This document shows, piece after piece, positions 31,889 to 40,680 of a stretch of 64,000 nt of DNA. How positions within the stretch are numbered: the first letter of the stretch is position 1; each line of letters opens with the position of its first letter. The position numbers and the translations under genes are program-made. The DNA is from Streptomyces sp. Ru71 (GTDB lineage Bacteria; Actinomycetota; Actinomycetes; Streptomycetales; Streptomycetaceae), in assembly GCF_002920535.1 (NCBI RefSeq), contig NZ_PQSS01000033.1:16300-80299 (forward strand), read 5' to 3'. Under the pieces are notes generated by a model, which was not told where the DNA came from, made no database searches, and worked only from the letters and a program-made list of their open reading frames with translations.

Positions 31889-34237
31889 CTACGTCGCGGG
31901 ATGGGCGAGCTCTATGTCGTGTTCGCCCAGTCCCCCGCCCGCGACGGTGATGCCGGTCGCCCTGGGCGGGTAGCCGGTCGCGATCACCGTGTACGCGCCG
32001 CCGTCGAGGTCGGAGAAGGCGTAGGCCCCGTCGGCGCCGGTCGTGGTCGTGGCGACGACGTTGCCGGCCGCGTCCACCAGGGTGACCCGCGCGTCGCCGA
32101 GCGGTGCGCCGGCGCCGAGCACGGTGCCGCGCACGTACGCGCCCGCGGTGAGCTCGACGTCGAGGCGCGTGACGCCGGTGCCGGATATCTCGGCGGGCAG
32201 CGCCAGCGGCCGGTGCTTGGGGGCGTTGACGGCGACGGTGACCGGGCCGGGCACCAGGTCCGTGACGGTGAACTCGCCCAGGGAGCTGGTCCGTCCGGTG
32301 GCCAGGACGTCGCCGCGGACGTCGGTGACGATGACGACCGCGTCGGCGACCGGCGCCCCGCCGTCCGCGGAGCGCACCACGCCGGTCAGCCCGCCGGTGC
32401 CGTCGAGCAGCACGTCGTGACAGACCTCCCGGCCGGTGACGACCAGGGTGGTGGCCTGCGGGCGGCAGCCGTCCGCGGCGGCGATCAGCACATACGTCCC
32501 CGGCCCGGGCGCGGACAGGGTGTAGGAGCCGTCGGCCAGCGCGACCGCGCGGCCCAACTGCCGCCCCTCCAGGGAGATCAGGGTGAGCGCGGCCCCCGGC
32601 AGCGGCGCGGACTCGGCGCCGCGCACCTGGCCCCGCACCTCGGCACCGCCGGACGCCGGCCCGTCACCGGACAGTCCGGGCACCGCGGCCACCAGCTCCG
32701 CGACCGCCCGGGCCAGCGGTACGGCGACCGCCGCGCCCACGGCCTCCTCGCCTACGGGTTCCGCAGCGAGAGGCTCCGCACCGAGGGGTCCCTCGCTCGC
32801 CTTCTCGGCGGCGGGCGTCGCGGCCGGGCGGCGGCCCGGGATGAACGCGGCGACCAGCAGGGCCACGACGGCCGCACCGGCGCCGGTCGCCATCACCACC
32901 TTGAACCCGTTCTCGGAGGGCAGCGCGAGGGACCCGAAGTCCGTCGTGAGATGGGCGAGAAGGACCCCGGACACCGCGCTGGCCACGGAGGTTCCGATGG
33001 ACCGCATCAGGGTGTTGAGGCTGTTCGCCGCCGCCGTCTCGGACGGCTCGACGGCGCCCATGATCAGGGCGGGCATGGCACCGTAGGCGAAGCCGACGCC
33101 GGCGCCGATGACACAGGAGACGAGGACGAGCTGCCAGACGGCGTTCATCAGCCAGATGTTCAGGCCGTAGCCCGCCGCGACGACAACCGCTCCGAGCATC
33201 AGGGTCACCTTGGGCCCCCGCGCCCGGGAGATCGCGGCGGACAGCGGGGCCGTCGTCATCATCACCAGGCCCGTCGGCGCGAGGACCAGACCGGCGTCGA
33301 GCATCGACCTGCCGAGGCCGTAGCCGGTCGCCTCGGGCAGCTGGAGCAGTTGCGGCAGCACCAGGGACATCGCGAACATCGAGAAGCCGAAGGCGATCGA
33401 GGCCAGGTTGGTGACTAGCACCTGCCGACGGGCGGTCGTGCGCAGGTCGACCAGCGGCTCCTTCGCGCGCAGTTCGTAGGCGCCCCACAGCAGCAGGACC
33501 ACCACCGCGGCGGCGAACAGGCCCAGCGTGGTGCCGCTCCCCCAGCCCCAGTCCGCGCCCTTGGAGATGCCCAGCAGCAGACAGACCAGGCCGGCGGCCA
33601 TGCCGAGGGCGCCCACCACGTCGAACCGGCCGCCCGTGCGCACCGCCGACTCCGGCACCAGCGCCAGGACCAGCAGGAAGGCCACCGCGCCGAGGACGGC
33701 CGAGGTCCAGAACAGCACGTGCCAGTCGAAGTGGTCCGCGATCAGGGCCGCCGCCGGAAGACCGAGCGCACCGCCCACGCCGAGAGAGGCGCTCATCAGC
33801 GCGGTGGCCGAGCCCAGCCGCTCGGCGGGCAGCTCGTCGCGCATGATGCTGATGCCCAGCGGGATCACCCCGGAGGCCAGGCCCTGCAGCGCCCGGCCCA
33901 CGATCATCGGCACCAGGCTGTCGCTGAGCGCCGCCGTGACCGAACCCGCCACCAGCAGCACCACGCTCACCAGCAGCAGGCGCCGCTTGCCGTACATGTC
34001 ACCGAGCCGGCCCATCACCGGGGTGGCCACCGCCGCCGCCAGCAGCGTCGCCGTGACCGCCCACGCCGCGTCGGACGCGGGAGCGTCCAGCAGCCTCGGC
34101 AGCTCCGGCACGATCGGGATGACCAGGGTCTGCATCAGCGAGACGACGATCCCGCCGAAGGCCAGCACCGCCACGACGAGGTTGGTCCGCGCGGGAGCGG
34201 CCACCTCCTCGGCGGGCCGGGGGTGTGCGTGGGACAT
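31889..34237 (-). CDS. MFS transporter fused to three C-terminal carboxypeptidase-regulatory-like beta domains
   Basis: A 782-residue protein. Residues about 15-480 are a drug/H+ antiporter-type MFS permease with about 14 membrane segments; motif A is GRLGDMYGKRRLLL and motif C-like GVGGALGLPAAALIADHFDW. An Ala/Glu-rich linker (about 485-545) is followed by three related beta domains of the carboxypeptidase-regulatory/Cna-B type (about 550-630, 632-705 and 708-782), each with a G-S/A-Y/F-x-F/L-x-x-x-PG-like turn (ADGSYTLSAPGPGTYVL, SLGEFTVTDLVPGPVTV, ADGAYAFSDLDGGAYTV). Because MFS C-termini are cytoplasmic, these normally extracellular-type domains may be inside the cell, or the topology is altered. 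ATG at 34237 after GAGG. A palindromic promoter lies upstream. Confidence 0.9.
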   Translation of the reverse strand: MSHAHPRPAEEVAAPARTNLVVAVLAFGGIVVSLMQTLVIPIVPELPRLLDAPASDAAWAVTATLLAAAVATPVMGRLGDMYGKRRLLLVSVVLLVAGSVTAALSDSLVPMIVGRALQGLASGVIPLGISIMRDELPAERLGSATALMSASLGVGGALGLPAAALIADHFDWHVLFWTSAVLGAVAFLLVLALVPESAVRTGGRFDVVGALGMAAGLVCLLLGISKGADWGWGSGTTLGLFAAAVVVLLLWGAYELRAKEPLVDLRTTARRQVLVTNLASIAFGFSMFAMSLVLPQLLQLPEATGYGLGRSMLDAGLVLAPTGLVMMTTAPLSAAISRARGPKVTLMLGAVVVAAGYGLNIWLMNAVWQLVLVSCVIGAGVGFAYGAMPALIMGAVEPSETAAANSLNTLMRSIGTSVASAVSGVLLAHLTTDFGSLALPSENGFKVVMATGAGAAVVALLVAAFIPGRRPAATPAAEKASEGPLGAEPLAAEPVGEEAVGAAVAVPLARAVAELVAAVPGLSGDGPASGGAEVRGQVRGAESAPLPGAALTLISLEGRQLGRAVALADGSYTLSAPGPGTYVLIAAADGCRPQATTLVVTGREVCHDVLLDGTGGLTGVVRSADGGAPVADAVVIVTDVRGDVLATGRTSSLGEFTVTDLVPGPVTVAVNAPKHRPLALPAEISGTGVTRLDVELTAGAYVRGTVLGAGAPLGDARVTLVDAAGNVVATTTTGADGAYAFSDLDGGAYTVIATGYPPRATGITVAGGGLGEHDIELAHPAT

Positions 34238-34280
34238 GCTGTCGGGCCTCCGTGAGGGCAGCGCGCATCGATACGGCCCA

Positions 34281-34309
34281 CGAAGGTAGGACAATTGATT
34301 GACTTAGGC
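34281..34309 (-). promoter_or_regulatory. Candidate promoter with overlapping palindrome for the MFS gene
   Basis: Read on the minus strand, TTGCCT (34309-34304) and TACCTT (34286-34281) are separated by 17 bp, a good sigma-70-type promoter about 44 bases before the MFS ATG. The -35 overlaps the imperfect palindrome TTGACTTAGGCAA (34297-34309), and AATTGATTGA is adjacent. This suggests a MarR- or TetR-type repressor site. Confidence 0.5.
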
Positions 34310-34362
34310 AAGGAGATGGGGGAAGTGTGATCGTCCCGTGAGAATTCGGCTGGGACAGGAGG

Positions 34363-35385
34363 TCAACTCGCCCATGCCATAAGGCGTTCGCCCGTTTCGC
34401 GCTCCCGCAGCAGGACCAGCGACTGCTTCTCCAGCTGGCGGACCCGCTCGCGGGTCAGGCCGACGTGCCGGGCCACCTCCTCCAGGGTGCGCGGACGGCC
34501 GTCGTGCAGGCCGTAGCGCAGGCTGAGGATCATCGCCTCGCGGGGCGCGAGGGTGCCGACGGCGTCGCGCAGTTCCTCCGCCAGCGCCTGGTACTCGGCG
34601 ACCTCGGGGGCCTGCAGTACTTCCGTGTCGGGGATGAGGTCGCCGACGACGGTCTCGCCGGTGTCGTCCACAGGGGTGTCCAGGCTGACGGCGTGCCGTC
34701 CCACCCGGCGCAGCCAGACCACCTTGTCCTCGGCGATCTTGCCCTCCCGGGCGACCTCCTCCGGGGTCGGTTCGCGGTCGAGGGCCAGTTGCAGGCGCCG
34801 CTCGACCTTGGCGAGCTTGTGCAGCTGCTCCACCACGTGCATCGGCAGCCGTACCGTGCGCGCGTGGTTGGCCAGGCCCCGCTCGATGGCCTGGCGGATC
34901 CACCAGGTGGCGTACGTGGAGAACTTGAAGCCCCTGGTGTGGTCGAACTTCTCCACCGCCCGGATCAGACCCAGGTTGCCCTCCTGGATCACGTCCAGCA
35001 GCGGCAGCCCCCGGTGGGCGTGGCGCTTGGCCATCGCCACCACCAGCCGCAGATTGGCCCGCACCATGTGGTCCTTGGCCGCCTGACCGTCGCGCGCGGC
35101 CGCCTCCAGTTCGCGGCGCCGGGCCGGGGTGAGCCCGCGCTCGCCGGCCTCGGCCTGCTCCAGCTCCTCAAGGGCCTGGACGCCGGCTTCGATGCGCTGG
35201 GCGAGCCACACCTCCTGCTCGGCGTCCAGGAGCGGGGTGGCCGCGATCTGCGCCAGGTACTGGCCGAGCAGATCCGGTTCGTCGTCGAGCCCGCCGACGG
35301 GATCGCGGCGCCGTGACGTGCGGGCGGAGCCCCGGCCGTCGCGGCGGGTGCCGCCCGAAGGGGCCGTTGGTGCCTGCGGAGGCAT
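34363..35385 (-). CDS. Group 2 (principal-like) RNA polymerase sigma-70 factor
   Basis: A 340-residue sigma factor of the HrdA/HrdC/HrdD/HrdB-related type. Region 1.2 (DLLGQYLAQIAATPLLDAEQEVWLAQRI), region 2 (ANLRLVVAMAKRHAHRGLPLLDVIQEGNLGLIRAVEKFDHTRGFKFSTYATWWIRQAI), region 3 (RTVRLPMHVVEQLHKLAKV) and region 4 (LAPREAMILSLRYGLHDGRPRTLEEVARHVGLTRERVRQLEKQ) are all intact. Region 2.4 YATWWIRQAI implies recognition of HrdB-like -10 elements. It lacks the long N-terminal region 1.1 of HrdB, so it is an alternative, non-essential factor. ATG at 35385 follows GGGAGGAG. The gene is flanked by unrelated genes; a TTATGG near the stop is not an in-frame TTA. Confidence 0.93.
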   Translation of the reverse strand: MPPQAPTAPSGGTRRDGRGSARTSRRRDPVGGLDDEPDLLGQYLAQIAATPLLDAEQEVWLAQRIEAGVQALEELEQAEAGERGLTPARRRELEAAARDGQAAKDHMVRANLRLVVAMAKRHAHRGLPLLDVIQEGNLGLIRAVEKFDHTRGFKFSTYATWWIRQAIERGLANHARTVRLPMHVVEQLHKLAKVERRLQLALDREPTPEEVAREGKIAEDKVVWLRRVGRHAVSLDTPVDDTGETVVGDLIPDTEVLQAPEVAEYQALAEELRDAVGTLAPREAMILSLRYGLHDGRPRTLEEVARHVGLTRERVRQLEKQSLVLLRERETGERLMAWAS

Positions 35386-35523
35386 CGTTCGCTCCTCCCG
35401 CTCCGTCCTGCTGTCCAGGCCGCACGGGTACCCGGCGCTCCCCGGACGAACCGCTGCGAGGGCACGCATGCGGGGTGCGCAACCCCGGTACTCGTCCCGC
35501 GTCCGCGGCGAGAGGAGGAGCCG

Positions 35524-37137
35524 ATGTCCACGCCCCTGACGGTCGACGCGCGCGCCCACGGGCTGGCCGGCGACGGCACCACCGACGACCGGCCGGCCCT
35601 GGCCGCCCTGGTGGACGAACTGGGCGCGGCTCGTGCGGCGGACGGGCTGCCGCGCCGCATCCTCGTGCCGCCGGGCCGCTATCTGATCCTGGACGAGCCG
35701 GTGGTGTGGCGCAGCGGGGTGTCGCTGATCGGCGCCGGGCGGGGCGCGACCTGTTTCGTGCTGCGCAACCCGGGCCGGCCCGCCGATCCGGTGCCGCTCG
35801 CGTGGTTCACCTCGCAGCAGCACCGGGCGGGCCCGGAGAACCATCTGGCCGACATCACCTTCGCGCACTTCGAGATCGACGCCTCGGGCGTGCGCACCAC
35901 GCAGTACCAGCCGCTGGCCAAGGGCCTCGGGCTGCAGTACGTGCTGCGCGGCCGCTTCCACGACCTGTACGTGCACGACTCCGCCGCCACCGGATTCGGC
36001 TGCGACTTCCTGCAGGACACGGTCGTGGAGGGGGTGCTCGCCGAGCGGTGCGGGGCGCAGGACCCCGGGGAGAAGATGGGCGGCGCCGGCATCGGGATCG
36101 GCGTCGGCGGCTGGGGGGACGTGGAGCGGCTGACGGTGACGGCGTGCACGGCGACCGGCAACGGCACGAACGGGATCTTCCTGGAGCTGCAGCAGGCCGA
36201 GTGGACGCCGCCGCGGGGCATCCGGATCACCGCCTGCCACGCGGAGGACAACCGGTTCGGCATCTCCGACTGGGGCGCGGACGGGCTGCTGGTGGCCAAC
36301 TGCACGATGCTCGGCAACCACGAGGCCGGGTTCGACGTGTCCTCGCAGGGCACCTCGGGGATCGGCGGCCGGGGCGGGATCGTCACCGGGTGCGTCATCG
36401 ACGGCAACGTGCGCGACGGGATCGGGTTCGGCAACACGCCGGGGCCGTACGCCTTCCGCGGCAACCGGATCAGCGACAACGGGCGGTACGGGTACTGGGA
36501 GCACAATCTGGCGGGCGGCGACCAGGAGCCGGCCGCCGATGTGGTGCTGGAGTCCAACGACATCCGCGGCAACGCGCTCGACGGGGTGCGGGTGGACGCG
36601 CCGCTGCGGGAGCCGGCGTTCCTCGGGAACCGGTTCCGCGACAACGGGCGACGGGCCGCGCCCGCGGCGGCCGGCGGCGGTGACGGGGTGCGGTACCTGC
36701 CGCGTTCGGTGATCGACGAGAACGCCGGCTGGCCGGCCGACGGTCACCGCGGCAAGCGGGTGACGGTCGCCGGACAGAGCGCCCTGGTCCTGCGCAACAC
36801 GGCCACCGAGCTGACGCTGGCGCCGTGCCGTCCCGGCGCCGGCACGGCCTGGAGCGACGGCACTCCCCCGCCGGGCTCCGCCTACCGGCTGCCGGACTCG
36901 CCCGGTCCGCGCGCCGGGCTCACGGTGGCGGCCCCGCTGACCCGCCCGCATGTGCACGGCAACCGGTTCTGGGACGACCAGGACCCGCGCACCCAGACCC
37001 ACGCCCTGTGGATCACCTCCGACGGCCGCTGGGAGGGCGGCCGGGTCACCGACAACGACTTCACCGGCAACGCCGACCGCTCGACCCGCTACGACACCGC
37101 GCCGCAGGGCGGGCGCTGGCGGGACAACGACGCGTGA
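35524..37137 (+). CDS. Right-handed parallel beta-helix protein (pectate-lyase_3 type)
   Basis: A 537-residue beta-helix protein. It begins with the glycoside-hydrolase-28/pectate-lyase_3-like opening (VDARAHGLAGDGTTDDRPALAALVDEL) followed by ILVPPGRYLI. From about residue 90 to 520 there are stacked coils rich in N-G/N-x-F patterns (GIRITACHAEDNRFGISDW, VTDNDFTGNADRS, GNRISDNGRYGYW). No signal peptide is visible, unusual for an extracellular lyase. A role as a C5-epimerase, tailspike-like or polysaccharide-binding protein is possible. Start ATG with GAGAGGAGGAG at 35509-35519. Convergent with the FAD oxidoreductase gene. Confidence 0.85.
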   Translation: MSTPLTVDARAHGLAGDGTTDDRPALAALVDELGAARAADGLPRRILVPPGRYLILDEPVVWRSGVSLIGAGRGATCFVLRNPGRPADPVPLAWFTSQQHRAGPENHLADITFAHFEIDASGVRTTQYQPLAKGLGLQYVLRGRFHDLYVHDSAATGFGCDFLQDTVVEGVLAERCGAQDPGEKMGGAGIGIGVGGWGDVERLTVTACTATGNGTNGIFLELQQAEWTPPRGIRITACHAEDNRFGISDWGADGLLVANCTMLGNHEAGFDVSSQGTSGIGGRGGIVTGCVIDGNVRDGIGFGNTPGPYAFRGNRISDNGRYGYWEHNLAGGDQEPAADVVLESNDIRGNALDGVRVDAPLREPAFLGNRFRDNGRRAAPAAAGGGDGVRYLPRSVIDENAGWPADGHRGKRVTVAGQSALVLRNTATELTLAPCRPGAGTAWSDGTPPPGSAYRLPDSPGPRAGLTVAAPLTRPHVHGNRFWDDQDPRTQTHALWITSDGRWEGGRVTDNDFTGNADRSTRYDTAPQGGRWRDNDA

Positions 37138-37158
37138 GAGCGTGAGAGGCGCCCTGCT

Positions 37159-37176
37159 GGGCTGAGGGGTCAGCCC
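37159..37176 (+). terminator. Terminator hairpin between convergent beta-helix and FAD oxidoreductase genes
   Basis: GGGCTGA (37159-37165), loop GGGG, TCAGCCC (37170-37176), 22 bases after the beta-helix stop. The second arm overlaps the stop codon of the opposite gene. Confidence 0.5.
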
Positions 37177-38624
37177 CCCGCCGCCTGAACCCGTCCCTCG
37201 TGCGGTCGCTGAAGGCGGGCGCCCTGGCGCAGCAACTCCTGCTGGACCAGGTCGACGGGGACCTTGCGGGGGGTGCGGCCGAGGCGTACGGCAAGGGCGG
37301 CGCAGACGCCGGCGGCCTGGCCCGTGGCCATGGCGATGGGCATGACCCGGTAGGAGGAGTGCGCCACGTGGGAGCCGGAGATGCACCGGCCGGCGACCAG
37401 GAGGCGTTCGGTGCCCTGGGGCAGCAGACAGCGCAGCGGGATGTCGTAGAACCGGCCGCGCGGCACGCGCTTGAGGACCGTGCCGGTGCCGCGCGGGTTG
37501 TGGATGTCCACCGGGTAGGCGCCGTGCGCGACGACGTCCGGGAAAGAGCGGGCGCCGAGGATGTCGTGGCCGGTGAGGTGGTAGTCGCCGAGGATGCGGC
37601 GGGTCTCGCGGACGCCGATCTGGGTGCCGCTCTGCACGGCGTACGCCTGCTCGAAGCCCGGCACCCGGGTGCGCAGGAAGCGGTCGATCTGCTCCAGCTG
37701 GCGGCGGGCGACGACCTCGGCCCGGGTGAGGTCCCAGACGTCGATGCCGAGGGCCCTGGTCACCCGGGTGCTGTTGACGCTCAGCTCGTGCGGGTGCGGG
37801 GTGCCGAAGAACAGCATGTCCTCGCGGGCCAGGCGCAGTTCGCCCGCCTTGGTGGCCTCCTCCACCAGGTCCCACAGGCCGTGCACTCCGCGCCACTGGT
37901 CGGGGTGCGCGTGCACGTATCCGGCGAAGCCCTCCGGGTCGAAGTCGGCGACGCGGAACATCAGGGTCATCGGCTGCACCCGCCCGTCCTCGGGCCGGCC
38001 CACCTCGAACGGCGCCCCCGCCGCGGCCGCCACGTCGCCGTCCCCGGTGCCGTCCACGACCACGGAGGCGTCGATCACCACCGGCCCCGACTTGGTCTCG
38101 AACACCACCCGCCAGCCGTCGTCCAGGGGCAGCGCGGTGGAGGCGAAGGAGTGCAGCAGCAGCCGTACGCCGGCCTCGTCGAGCAGGTCGAGGAGGACCA
38201 GTTTGAAGATCTCGGGGTCGAAGGGCACGGTGTAGCCGGTGTCCAGGGAGGGCGGGACACAGCCGCCGCGCGCGGTGAGCCGGTCCAGCAGCTGCCACAG
38301 GAACCCGGCCACGACCGCCTCGCCCTCGCCGTGGTCGGAGGGCAGCAGCCGGCCGTCCTGGCCGGCGTCGTCGAAGACGGCCTGTTTCTGCTCGTTGTGG
38401 AACGACATCAGCGGCATCACCAGGGCGGCGGTGGCGTTGCCGCCGAGGAATCCGTAGCGCTCCACCAGGACGACGTCGGCGCCGGCCTCGGCGGCGGAGT
38501 GCGCCGCCGCGGTGCCGGCCGGTCCGCCGCCGACGACCAGGACGTCCGTGCGGCCCCCGTGCCGTGCCGGGCGCGCGGGCAGGGTGACGGTGCGGGGTTC
38601 TCGTGGCGGCTCCAGGAGGGGCAT
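37170..38624 (-). CDS. FAD-dependent oxidoreductase (FAD-dependent fumarate-reductase/HcpX-like group)
   Basis: A 484-residue flavoprotein. The dinucleotide-binding motif DVLVVGGGPAGTAAAHSAAEAGADVVLVERYGFLGG (about 27-62) is intact, followed by FHNEQKQAVFDDAG, a VVDGTGDGDVAAAAGAPFEVG motif (about residue 195) and the C-terminal FAD-contact segment LLVAGRCISGSHVAHSSYRVMPIAMATGQAAGVCAAL. This arrangement matches the FAD-dependent oxidoreductases of PF12831, whose substrates are mostly unknown. ATG at 38624 with GGGAAG just upstream, embedded in tandem 14-bp repeats. Convergent with the beta-helix gene. Confidence 0.87.
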   Translation of the reverse strand: MPLLEPPREPRTVTLPARPARHGGRTDVLVVGGGPAGTAAAHSAAEAGADVVLVERYGFLGGNATAALVMPLMSFHNEQKQAVFDDAGQDGRLLPSDHGEGEAVVAGFLWQLLDRLTARGGCVPPSLDTGYTVPFDPEIFKLVLLDLLDEAGVRLLLHSFASTALPLDDGWRVVFETKSGPVVIDASVVVDGTGDGDVAAAAGAPFEVGRPEDGRVQPMTLMFRVADFDPEGFAGYVHAHPDQWRGVHGLWDLVEEATKAGELRLAREDMLFFGTPHPHELSVNSTRVTRALGIDVWDLTRAEVVARRQLEQIDRFLRTRVPGFEQAYAVQSGTQIGVRETRRILGDYHLTGHDILGARSFPDVVAHGAYPVDIHNPRGTGTVLKRVPRGRFYDIPLRCLLPQGTERLLVAGRCISGSHVAHSSYRVMPIAMATGQAAGVCAALAVRLGRTPRKVPVDLVQQELLRQGARLQRPHEGRVQAAGG

Positions 38625-38625
38625 G

Positions 38626-38711
38626 GCTTCTTCCCGTCGGCTTCTTCCCGTCGGCTTCTTCCCGTCGGCTGGTTCCGGTCGGCTGCTTCTTCCCGTCGGC
38701 TGGTCCGGTCG
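38626..38711 (-). repeat. 14-bp tandem repeats directly upstream of the FAD oxidoreductase start
   Basis: Three exact copies of GCTTCTTCCCGTCG (38626-38639, 38640-38653 and 38654-38667) are followed by degenerate 14-, 17- and 13-base versions up to 38711. On the coding strand each unit is CGACGGGAAGAAGC and contains a purine-rich GGGAAGAAG that resembles a ribosome site, the last one just before the ATG. The copy number may vary between strains. Confidence 0.8.
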
Positions 38712-38746
38712 CCGGACGGGGCTGTCGGTGGCGGCTCCCTCGTGCC

Positions 38747-39979
38747 TCAGACCGGGAACGGCGACTGGGCCCGTGCCGGCGGATCGCCCGCCTTCAGCTG
38801 GTCGACGCCGGTGACGTCGACCGGGTCGGCCGGGAAGGCCGGGAGGGTGTCGAGGAGGGCGCCGAGCCGTACACAGGTCTCCCGGGAGCGTTCCCGCAGC
38901 TGCCGGACCCGCTCGTCGAAGTCCCCGCGCCGCTGCGGGAACTCGTCCCACAGCCGGTCCACCTCGGCCAGCAGCAGCCCCGCCTGCTCCCGGGCCACGC
39001 CGACCAGCGCCGGGGCGCCCATCCGGCGGGCGAAGTCGAAGACCTTCCCGGAGTACGGCAGCGGCAGCACCGGCAGCCCGGACAGCGCCGCGAAGATCAG
39101 GAAGTGCAGACGCATGCCGACCACCAGGTCCAGATGGCTCATGAAACCGAGGACCTGGCCTGGGCTGTAGGCGTTGTGCAGGATCCGTCCGCGGTCGGGC
39201 GCGGTCATCCGGGACAGCACGCCGTGCGCGTGGCGGACGTCCTGCCGCTCCATCGGCACGAAGACCACGTGCGCGTCCAGCCGGCGGACCAGGAAGTCGG
39301 CGACGTCGGCGAGGAGCGCGTGGTAGTCGCCCTCGTCGAGCTTCTCCGCCGCCCGGCCCGGCTCGCGCACCGACATGCCCACCAGCCGCACCCCGGCCGG
39401 GACGCCCTCCTGGCGCATCATCTGCTCGGTGAACGGCTCCGGGGGCAGCAGCAGGGCGGGGTCGGCGGTGACGGAGAGGTCGCGGTCGATGCCGACCTCC
39501 TCCAGGACGAGCCGGGACTCCTCGTCGCGCACCACGACCTCGTCCATGGCCGGCAGCACCGCCCGCACCGCCGCCCGGTCGTCGGCCTCCCGCAGCGGCC
39601 CGGCGCCGACCGCGTAGGCGAACGTGGGCACACCCCTGGCCTGGGCTGCTCCGACCAGGCGGAGATAGCGGCGGGCCTCGCCGTCGTAGAGGATGCCGCC
39701 GCCGCCGAGCACCAGCAGGTCCAGGCCGGAGAGCACGTCGAGCACCGGCTTCTGCGGCACGTTCTCCCAGTCGACGACCTCGTCGGCCTCGCTCTGGTGG
39801 ACGCGGGTGTGCGCGGAGTCCCGGCTGAACACGACGAGCCGGGCCTGCGGCCGGTGGGCGCGCAGACAGCTCAGCACACAGGTGAGAATGGCTTCGTCGC
39901 CGGTGTTGAAACCGCCGTAGGAGCCGAGCACGCCGATGCGTGGGCCCCGGCCGGGCGGCGAGGGCTCGATGATGGTCAT
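38747..39979 (-). CDS. Polysaccharide pyruvyl transferase family protein (CsaB-like)
   Basis: A 410-residue protein. It opens with the family signature IGVLGSYGGFNTGDEAILTCVLSCLRAHRP, then has a GGGGILYDGEARRYLR loop and GVPTFAYAVGAGPLR in the middle. The C-terminal half has the nucleotide-sugar-type segment YSPGQVLGFMSHLDLVVGMRLHFLIFAALSGLPVLPLPYSGKV. Members transfer pyruvate from PEP to wall polysaccharides, or act as related glycan-modifying enzymes. ATG at 39979 with GGAGG upstream. It follows the FAD oxidoreductase across a 122-base gap that contains the repeats; both could modify surface polymers. Confidence 0.88.
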   Translation of the reverse strand: MTIIEPSPPGRGPRIGVLGSYGGFNTGDEAILTCVLSCLRAHRPQARLVVFSRDSAHTRVHQSEADEVVDWENVPQKPVLDVLSGLDLLVLGGGGILYDGEARRYLRLVGAAQARGVPTFAYAVGAGPLREADDRAAVRAVLPAMDEVVVRDEESRLVLEEVGIDRDLSVTADPALLLPPEPFTEQMMRQEGVPAGVRLVGMSVREPGRAAEKLDEGDYHALLADVADFLVRRLDAHVVFVPMERQDVRHAHGVLSRMTAPDRGRILHNAYSPGQVLGFMSHLDLVVGMRLHFLIFAALSGLPVLPLPYSGKVFDFARRMGAPALVGVAREQAGLLLAEVDRLWDEFPQRRGDFDERVRQLRERSRETCVRLGALLDTLPAFPADPVDVTGVDQLKAGDPPARAQSPFPV

Positions 39980-40189
39980 CCGGACCTCCTCGGGCGCGAC
40001 GGCGGGGACGGACCCCGGCACGCGCGGTTCGTACGTCGGCACCGGGTTGCCTGCGCCGCGGGGGGAAAACACCCTGCGGACGGGTTCCCCGACGGCACGG
40101 GCGATGTGTTCAGTGTGCGGTCGCGTGTGGCCGCGCGCGCGGTGGGGCACCCGGCCCCCGGGCCGGACCGGCCGATCAGGGAGGTTTTC

Positions 40190-40675
40190 ATGACGGCACC
40201 CCGCTACGCCGACGAGGACGAGGCGCCCCTGGGCGGTTACGCCGCGCTCGCCGCGACCTTCACCGCGGGCGCCGCGCTGTTCACCGCGGTGGCGCACCGC
40301 CGGGGCGTACGGCCGCCCGAGCGGGTGCCCCCGTGGGACGTCGCCCTGATGGGCACGGCGGTGTTCAAGGCGTCCCGGCTGCTGTCGAAGGACAAGATCA
40401 CCAGCTTTCTGCGGGCGCCGTTCACCCGGCGGGCCGAGGAGGGCGACGGCAGCGAGGTGATGGACGCGCCGCGCGGCAGCGGTGCCCAGCGCGCGGTGGG
40501 CGACCTGGTGTCCTGCCCGTTCTGCGTCGCGGCCTGGGTGGCGGGTGCGCTGGTGGGCTCCTACGCGGTCACGCCCCGGGGCACCCGGCTGGTGTGCGCG
40601 GGGCTGACCGCGCTGACGGCGGCGGACTGGCTGCAGTACGCCTGGACGTGGGCGCAGTCGAGCGCCGAGGGCTGA
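40190..40675 (+). CDS. DUF1360 membrane protein
   Basis: A 161-residue small membrane protein with the DUF1360 hallmark SCPFCVAAWVAGALVGSY (about 108-126). Two or three hydrophobic segments are visible (YAALAATFTAGAALFTAVAH, the CPFC region and LVCAGLTALTAADWLQYAW). The usual role is unknown; relatives are linked to sporulation. GAGG precedes the ATG at 40190. The next gene starts 5 bases after its stop, so the two are probably cotranscribed. Confidence 0.85.
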   Translation: MTAPRYADEDEAPLGGYAALAATFTAGAALFTAVAHRRGVRPPERVPPWDVALMGTAVFKASRLLSKDKITSFLRAPFTRRAEEGDGSEVMDAPRGSGAQRAVGDLVSCPFCVAAWVAGALVGSYAVTPRGTRLVCAGLTALTAADWLQYAWTWAQSSAEG

Positions 40676-40680
40676 GCGCG

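Noticed and set aside
34369..34380. TTATGG near the sigma factor stop as a bldA-type TTA codon
   Set aside because: It spans codons CTT-ATG; no in-frame TTA.
34363..38298. A 1,311-codon open frame on the minus strand
   Set aside because: Only the last 340 codons (sigma factor) show protein-like sequence. The rest is the GC-rich antisense of the beta-helix gene and the FAD oxidoreductase region.
35524..40675. A dedicated exopolysaccharide biosynthetic cluster
   Set aside because: The beta-helix, FAD oxidoreductase and pyruvyl transferase genes are in different orientations with no polymerase or flippase nearby, so a single pathway cannot be claimed.
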